From Doris montereyensis (lineage: Eukaryota; Mollusca; Gastropoda; Nudibranchia; Dorididae), in assembly GCA_037039925.1 (NCBI GenBank), contig JAXRKP010001819.1:1-64000 (forward strand): DNA of 64,000 nucleotides. The letters are read 5' to 3'. The notes beneath the pieces are model-generated. The model saw only the letters and a list, made by a program, of their open reading frames with translations. It was not told the DNA's origin and did not search any database. This document shows, in pieces, positions 56,735 through 64,000 of the stretch. The position numbers and the translations under genes are program-made. The first letter of the stretch is position 1. Each line of letters starts with the position of its first letter.

Positions 56735-58520
56735 TGGGGGGGGCACCTGGACTGGCGAGTTTTGGACCAAAAGGTTGATATTCTGTTCTTTGCATATTTG
56801 GGTAGAATGATCATTTCTCTACAAGTTCATGGCAGAAAAATGTCCATATGACGTATAATTTTTTTTTTTTAAATATTTTGTAGGCAAGGGTAGGTAAAAA
56901 CAGTCAAAATTTTGACGTAAATTACCCTAACAATGACTGAGAAAATGGCAGTAAAAACCTGTATATTGGCGGTTAATCGCCAAATGTGGCAGCACACGAT
57001 ATTTGACCTTGTTTGCCGACGATGATCTGCACGTCTCCAGTCGCTGTGTGATATAAGAGGCGTTGCGCGTCAGTGTGTATGTAAACACGCGGACAAGCAT
57101 AGGATATAGAGGAAAAAAAAAACAACTGGTCATTTCGACGTCTGTTTTCACAACAGTGCACATCTAAACCTAGATTTATAATCATATTTACATAAGTAAC
57201 AATGCCAGAGACTGTTGAAAGAGTAAGCGGGGCTGCTACACCAAGGGGAACCCATCCGAAGCGTTTGTTTTGTGTTACTTTCTGTTGATTTTTTTTTTGT
57301 ATTTTTCTCGAAATGTATTTTTTCCACACTAAAATTCTATCTCCTCCACCATGTCGAATGATTTGTATTATATTTGGCACACAGGTTCCTCTTGTCAATG
57401 TTAATAAAATGACATTGGTTTTTTTTATATATTGTAAACTTTTTGAGAAATTATTCTTTTTGGTAGTAAAAACGCCGTTTTTGTACATTCAAGATATATA
57501 GTATTTTTTCAAAAGTACTGAATTTTCACTTTTTTCCCTAATGCATTTTTGGCTAATTTTTCCTGCCAATGTGTTGCTTGCATCTTAGTTACTATATAAA
57601 TGTAAAAAATTTTGGGAAAAATTATTGTTATATTATTGGCCATGTTGAATTTTGATGCCGAAATTTAAAATCTTAAAATCTCAAAAAGTATATGGGCTAG
57701 CAATGAAATTCTTTTTCAGACATATTCTTTAAACCCTTAAATAAGGAGTAAGATATATTTAATTTATCTCAGCTGTTTATAATGTGCTTAAAAAAATCAG
57801 TATTTTATTAAAAAATAACTATTGATAAATTTTGTAATATTTTGATTTTAAAGGTGCACAAAAGATATGAAAATCAATATAAACCAGTGAAAATCTCTAG
57901 TTCCCAATAACAAATACTAGTCTAGCTGTGTACCAAATTTCAACACTCTGGCATGAATACTTTCTGAGATTTTAAGATTTTAAAAAGTTGTATGCTAGAA
58001 ATCACATCTTTGAGAAAAACGGGTTTGAAAAAACTTTCTTCAGAATGATACAGCCATATTAAAATTACTATAAAATTCACCTTTTCAGGCTTTATATAAA
58101 AAAAATCAACTGATATACTCGATTCTAAAGATGTTGAAGTAGCATTCTAGAGTGGATTTGGAAAATGGGTATTATGAGCCCAAGACTCTACTAAACGCTG
58201 TTACAGCTCACCCGGACGCCCCTTAAAAAAAAAAAAAATTGAAAAATCCTGACGTCACTCTTTAGATATTGAATGGAAAAGACGATCTGTACAGGTTTTT
58301 AGTGATTTTATTCAAAACTAAGGGAGGAGATAGAGTTTGAAATTGAGTCAAAATCCTAGAAGATTTCTATGGCAACCAAGGACGCTACAAACTTTTCAAT
58401 GATATAGGATGACTGTATTTTGACAGTTCCTCATGTACATACTAAAAGCAAAAACCTAAACTCAAAAGCAAAAAAAAAATCACGAAAAATTTGACGTCAC
58501 TCTTTAGGTGCCAGCAGTCA
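56735..58520 (+). repeat. Repeat D, longest copy
   Basis: This ~1.8-kb interspersed repeat has shorter relatives at 34820-35660 and (reversed) 42440-43400. Landmarks in order: CACCTGGACTGGCGAGTTTT, AAAATTTTGACGTAAATTAC, a TTGGCGGTTAATCGCCAAAT segment, GAGGCGTTGCGCGTCAGTGT, AATGCCAGAGACTGTTGAAA, GACGTCACTCTTTAG (twice, near 58250 and 58493) and GATATAGGATGACTGTATTT. A 171-codon minus-strand frame (57488-56973) overlaps the part conserved in all three. No transposase, reverse transcriptase or terminal repeats were recognised. Confidence 0.8.
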
Positions 58521-60960
58521 TTTGGAAAATCATAAGAAGGTAAGTCAAAATAGAAAGTTGTTGCCAGCCTCAAAAGAAAAGAAGTTTACTACGGCTTACA
58601 CAGACTTAAATCTGAAATCTCAAAGAAAATCGAAATCTTTGCAAAACTAGAAGAAAACACAATATTAAGTGTAAAAAAGTCTTTCAGTACATTAAAATTT
58701 CCTGACAAGTGTATGGGAAAAAAGACTTCATTCTTGTCTGTCATAATGTGCAAAAGAAAGGATGCAAGGAGATTCTTAAACGTGACTCTAAAAGAGGCTT
58801 ACAGTACATTCTGTACAAGAGAAGTTCTTAAAGTGAACTTTTCAAAATTTTACAAACTTTGATCCACTCATGTTTTTGTGTCAACGAGACCTCCCTTATA
58901 TACTGTGTGTGTGTGGCACTCATGATAATGTGAGTCTGCTGCTAAAAAACCATTGATGTTGCGATGACGTTTTGTGATTTTATTACACAAGTTGTATGCA
59001 ATCAAGATTATAGCCAGTGCATGTTTATGTAGTGTTCTCAATGTCCAGCAATGGGTCATCTTCACTCAGATGAGGAGAAAGTAGAGGAGAATATGAATAA
59101 TGTGAATGACACAACAAAGGAGACAGGTTGTAAATCTGACTAAGTCGAGGTCAATCGTAATTTTTTCCAGGAACTTCATGAAAGCATGCAAAATTATTGG
59201 ATCATGCATTCATTAAGCTGGCCAGCTTTTAAAGAGAAAACAATACCCAGCTGATAAAGGGAAAATTCAAATTCAAATAGACTTTTTGAAAATTATGAAG
59301 CAAAGGATCTATCAGAGATTTAAGCCACTCACTGGTCTCATCGTCAAATTAAAGAAGGGTGATATTATCAAAGTCTGGGAGGATTTTATCTTTAACGACC
59401 AACTCATAATATTTGGTACAAGGCCTTTACTTGTTGAAGTGAAGAAATTAATGAAATAAAAACAGAATACAAGAAGTTAAAGAAATGTCAAAGTAACCCA
59501 TAACCCTTTCCCGGCAGGTCCCGTATATTTACATGCTGTTGGTAACTCTAAGCACACCTACGCTAATGGCGGGTCCCGTATATTTGCATCACTTCCTGCC
59601 TTCCAGCAAGACTAAACGCTAGTGGTGGGTCCCGTATAACTGCACTGCTGTGCACTCAAAGACGGGTTTTGGGAATGCTTCTATTCTGACCAATTACGCT
59701 GATCAACCCAAGCCATGCCAAACAGAGAAAGTCTATTATTCTAAAGGGGTGAAATTGATAGTTCATTTCCGAGGCTAACATACACTCAATATATTTCTTA
59801 TAAAGAGATACAACACACCGGAGCTCTATCTCAAATGTAAGCTTTGCAAAGTGGACAAAACCAAAGACTCCTGTCTTCGTATGACCGACGCACCTTCTGG
59901 ACAGATGTCACTTACTTTAGTAAGAAACTCCACCCACAAGCAAGAAATAGTGATTGTAAATAAAAGATATCAGTAGCCAATCACATTGCACATGTAAGGT
60001 CAGCCTGAATGGAGGGCATGATCTTCAGTCAATAGAAAGAAACCATGTTCAGGGTTGACCAATCCGGGGAGCATTATCTTGATGGTTATATTGTCAAACG
60101 TCACATACGTTAAAATACATCTCCACCTCTTTTTCACATAAGAATGAAGAGATTAGAGTGTTGAAAGTCAGGGGAAAATTGAAGCTTTCATCTGAGTTCT
60201 GCAACCAGCAACAAAGGAATTTTGATCTCTCAAATAGGTCCATTTCATATATGGTTATGATGACATGTAGTATCTGACAAGAGGAAGGGCGGCTATTTGA
60301 AGTGTACAGACATTAGAAACTACAAGAGTCTATCTTCCTACTGTATAGAAAGGACTAAAAGGAGGGAGACTTACATCCAGAAGTGGGGGGAAGATACGAA
60401 AAACCACTGGATTGCGTAAGGGGTGGGGGCTGTTTTGGGAGGAGGTGGATTACTATTGAACTGTAGGAAGGAACAGCCAAGAATACAAAACCATGGTCAC
60501 TCTGTCATTGTAAATGAGGAAAGAGGGTGATACTAGTTATAGACATAGGGTAGGAGGGAGTTTTTCAAAAGCATGGGAAGCATGTAGCTGAGGAGAGGTG
60601 TTAGGTTTGGGATAGAGCTCGTTGCAGCAGCTGGGGTGCACACACTTGTGAAAGCAATAAACCGGGGGGGCCTGTTTCTTTCATCATGGGAATGTGTTAC
60701 CTATGCACATTGGACTCATTCATGGGAGAGGAAGGCTGTTGGACATTTCCTCTAGTATAAGTTTAGTATTATAGTTCCATCATTTTATTTAGATGTGAGA
60801 ATGAAATTAATTCCTTTAGAAATAAGGATATAATGATGTTGTTCATTGAAACTTTACTACATAAAATTCGACACAGCCAACCACGTTATTATTGAATGAC
60901 TGGAGTAAAGCCTGCCGATGCAGCCACATGCCCCCCCTCCCAAACCTCCCGCTCTATATG
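58520..60960. other. Unassigned, no gene seen
   Basis: It contains a triplicated GGTCCCGTATA motif at 59518-59638 and a purine-rich stretch 60360-60700. No protein motif, splice pattern or RNA gene was recognised. Confidence 0.45.
59505..59650 (+). repeat. Triplicated GGTCCCGTATA repeat, ~55-bp period
   Basis: GGTCCCGTATA occurs at 59518, 59572 and 59628, each preceded by related sequence (CTAATGGCG or CTAGTGGTG) and followed by a TTTGCAT/TTTACAT/ACTGCAC piece. The copies are diverged but evenly spaced. Confidence 0.75.
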
Positions 60961-60964
60961 TTAC

Positions 60965-61125
60965 CTCATCTCTCTCTCTCTCTCCTTTTCTCAATCTCTC
61001 TCATTTTCTTCATCCTCTCTATTCGTCTTTCTTTATCTTCCTCGTTCTCTGTATGTCTCCTGTTTGTTTCCTTCTCTCTCACTTTCTATCCCTCCCTCCT
61101 CTCTCTCCGTCTTTCTTATATGGTA
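60965..61125 (+). repeat. CT-rich low-complexity tract
   Basis: TCTCTCTC-type sequence with CTTT and CCT interruptions. Three overlapping open frames rich in Ser, Leu and Phe are artefacts. It resembles the CT-rich arm of the 11.68-12.51 kb inverted repeat in composition only. Confidence 0.85.
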
Positions 61126-61129
61126 GTTG

Positions 61130-62150
61130 TATTCCGTTTTCTTCTTTCTTTTTGTCTTTTCTTTTTGTTTATTGTTGTTATGAGGCTTGCTCTGTTGATG
61201 AACATTGCTTGATGGGTCATTGCACCAATGGCTCTATTAGTATTAGTTTCGTCCAGCATTGTTTAGAGTTTATTTGTTTCTGTCGCCTTGTTGCTTATGA
61301 AGGTTGGGTACACTGAAGACTTATCGGTCCTGACCAGTTTGCTATCTTTTAGTATTATACTTATAACCTTTCATATACCTCTTTATTAGTAATGGGCCAA
61401 CTGCAGTATTATTGCTTTTCACGTTTAATAAAAGTAGGCTGTAATAGATGTTATTGTTAGTAAACAATGTAATATAAACACGATGACAATAACAACAAAA
61501 TGAATTGCCCTATGTCACCTCACTCAACGAAGATCAAAAACCAATCACAATAATCACAAAGTCGTGTGTCAAGCGCGGCAGCCTCGTCAGTGGGGGAAGA
61601 AAACTATCGGTGCCACGTGCGGAAGCCTCGTGCACAGCGGAATGAGATTATTGACCCATATTGAGGTCGGCCGGCAGGTTAGCCTTACAAGAGTTAAGTT
61701 TTTCTTGAAACATTCATTTGAATTCAAAAGGTATCACTTTCTTTTAAAGTTTGTTGGTTATTTACCCATGTTTTTGCAAATGTTTTTCTTTATTCAAATT
61801 ACCGTTTTATGTAGGAAAAATATGTAAAAATTCACATCACTATGATTAGATAGGTGTTGATTTCAGGATAAATTGTTTTCATACCTGTTTACAAAGTCAC
61901 ACATGAGCTTGTCCTGTTGCATTCAAGAAAAAATTTCATTGAAGATTCTTATTCAACCTTTAGACCCAAGTTATGTGGTGTTTATATCTTTTTATTCATT
62001 GTTTTTGTATTGAAAATTTATCCTTTAAAAACATTAAAACATTTCAAGGACTTGAACATTTGGAAAAAGTGTTACAAGTTTGTTTTTCATAAGGGTGTTA
62101 GCCTGTGATTCGCAAAAATATCTCTGGGTCATTTAGAACAAAATGTTGCC
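61130..62150. other. Unassigned, no gene seen
   Basis: AT-rich sequence between the CT tract and Repeat C. An 87-residue frame at 61564-61827 has no motif I recognise. Confidence 0.4.
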
Positions 62151-63045
62151 TGAAGGATGAAATAATTGGTCAGTTCTGTTTGATGTGAAGATAAAGGGTC
62201 TCATCCTAAATTTCAAAAAATCTTTAATAATTGAATTAAACCATTATAAATTGTTGTAAGTTCCATACAGAATAATTTCATTGATGTGATAAAGCAAGGT
62301 AGTTAAAAGTTCATGTTGTTTTGATGATAAAGCTAAACTGATATTACAGTGGCAGGGTTGATCAAACACTTTCTTTAGCATTCAAGATAATGATACTCTT
62401 CCAAATGGGTCTTCATTCATGTCTTGGTATTTAATGAAAAAAAAGTTTTGGACATCTAGCGTTATTCTGGTCTCTGCACCAGGTCAGAGAATGTTGGTAC
62501 AAACATTATAAACATGGAATTAGATGACCTCAGTCTAAGGTCAAAACTGATGTTTTCAGCTCTAAACCTTAGCCATAAATAAATGTTTTCAGTATTTTCT
62601 TCTTTTTTTTCCTTCATTTATTTAAATAGGATTTTTAAAATTTAAGTTTGTAAGTGTTTTGTAGATAATAATAAACAGATTACAAATTTTTAGTAGGGTG
62701 TTATCTAGATCTATCCTGTAGGGTTGGCATCATGAGAACCTGACAGCTTTCTTTAGGTTCCATCTTTGAAAAAATATCTAGATCTAGATCTGTAGGTCTA
62801 GATCTAGAACTAGAGTGAACTGCATGAAAATATATCTGAAATTTGGAGACTTTCCTTGGGATCAACCAATCAAAATGTACATTTTACACAAATTTTCATT
62901 TTATTACACGATGGACTATTTCGATGTCTAACTGGGGAAATAACTAATAATGTCTTCTAGATTCTAGCACCATAGGATGATTTATTTACAAACACTATAG
63001 TTTCTGTTCTTTAGATGACCTCTAGTTTTTGTCCTAAGTTATCAT
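62150..63045 (+). repeat. Repeat C copy, split
   Basis: It carries the GTCAGTTCTGTTTGATGTG, AAACTGATATTACAGTGGCA, GATCAACCAATCAAAATGTA and a CATAGGATGATTTATTTACA segment in the same order as 27500-28005. About 450 extra bases (62370-62820) sit in the middle. Confidence 0.7.
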
Positions 63046-63440
63046 TTTGTGTTGTTGGGTTGTTATGTTCTAAATCTCTAGCCATAAATTGTTGTTTTGT
63101 TGTTTTTTTCTTTGTTTTTTTGTTTCCTTTTTATTTAAATAGGAGTTTTTTTTGTTTTTTTTTGTTTTTGTTTTTGGGGGTTGCTTTGAAAAGTTTTTGT
63201 TTTGTTTTTTTATAGGGGGGATAATAATAAACAGATTACAAATAATTTTATTGATACCGGTATGAGTTAAGATTTTAATTAAAGATAAAGCTAACATATA
63301 GATAGATCTAGATCTATCAAATGGTTGACCCTTTACAGAGTATTGTAAGTGATAAAGACAGTGAAAGTTTGCATCATGAGAACCTGACAGCCAGCTTTCT
63401 TTAGGTTCCATCTTTGATATTTGTCAGATCTAGATCTAGA
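62570..63440 (+). repeat. Segment duplicated at 62.58-62.80 and 63.08-63.44 kb
   Basis: Both pieces contain GCCATAAAT, a T-rich tract with TTTAAATAGGA, AATAATAAACAGATTACAAA, GCATCATGAGAACCTGACAG and CTTTCTTTAGGTTCCATCTT. Each then ends in an (AGATCT)n tract (62778-62812 and 63426-63450). The second copy has a G/T-rich expansion (63085-63220). Confidence 0.85.
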
Positions 63441-64000
63441 TCTAGATCTATATAGATATATTAGATATTAGTCTAGACCTTATGGGAAAATGTATCTAAG
63501 CACAAAAATATAAAATTTCGATTTCCGGTATTGTATTTATGCATCATTTCAGCTCGGTGTTCTTCTCAAAAAACTGTTTAATTGATTCATGTTGGTTTTG
63601 ATTTTACCTTCTGATCTTCGGTGCAATATCATGTGTAATATTGGGATGAGGCAGGCCTACTACTCGTTTCATTCTCTATTTTCATTGTATGTATATTGTA
63701 TGGGAAATAACTACATAACTACCATAGACTAAGACTGGTATTGTGGATTCTTTGATCAAACATGGGTATGGGCGTACATGAAGGGTTATTAATCTTCCAT
63801 TTTTCTCGATCCCTATAATCCGTGTGCGCATCGGTGTGACGGCGTACAACTGAGACGGCGCTGATCTTACGTCTCTAATTTTTATTACCACCCTCCAATA
63901 ATTGGGGGTAGTTGGGTTGCATTAATTTTGTTGTTGCTGAGTGGGTTATAAGATAGATGACCGGAAAATCCATCCTTTGATGGTTTTATTGATGTGGGTT
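63440..64000. other. Window end, no gene seen
   Basis: AT-rich sequence. A 69-residue minus-strand frame (63891-63682) has no recognised motif. Confidence 0.4.

Noticed and set aside
60892..61316. Three overlapping hydrophobic frames
   Set aside because: They arise from a CT-rich low-complexity tract.

Overview
This is an animal nuclear genomic window: AT-rich, intron-rich and full of repeats, with no bacterial or viral gene layout. The spliceosomal GT..AG introns, a dynactin p50 (DCTN2) gene, an ABHD8-type hydrolase gene, a many-fingered C2H2 zinc-finger gene and APE-type LINEs with tRNA-derived SINEs indicate a metazoan. The SINE types and abundant (AGATCT)n tracts would suit a gastropod mollusc, but that is an inference, not a determination.

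Layout. 1-2.9 kb is a decayed sense LINE that loses its 3' end in a G/T homopolymer block. 2.9-14.2 kb is intergenic: a 50-bp minisatellite, two SINE-A copies and an ~830-bp near-palindrome at 11.68-12.51 kb. 14.2-23.2 kb is an ABHD8 orthologue (+, four exons seen), with a second copy of the same LINE lying antisense in its last intron. 26.9-38.6 kb is DCTN2/dynamitin (+), reconstructed here as 13 exons, including a 12-codon first exon. 41.9-55.3 kb is a minus-strand gene of eight coding exons for a ~1,040-residue protein with an AT-hook and nine C2H2 fingers. 55.4-64 kb is mostly repeats and unassigned sequence, with a likely zinc-finger promoter near 55.78 kb.

DCTN2 and the zinc-finger gene converge, with their stop codons about 3.3 kb apart. 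ABHD8 and DCTN2 are in tandem. I see no evidence of a shared pathway; these look like unrelated genes in an ordinary chromosomal neighbourhood.

All three genes carry single-base frame breaks, mostly in homopolymers (five in ABHD8, one in DCTN2, at least five in the zinc-finger gene), while splice sites, phases and catalytic or zinc-binding residues stay intact. I read this as long-read consensus error rather than pseudogenes. No CRISPR array, operon, rRNA or free-standing tRNA gene was found. The least explained sequences are the inverted repeat with hammerhead-like cores, a three-copy repeat family (D) with a shared open frame, and the LINE's repeated 5' monomers. None is proven to be a new system.
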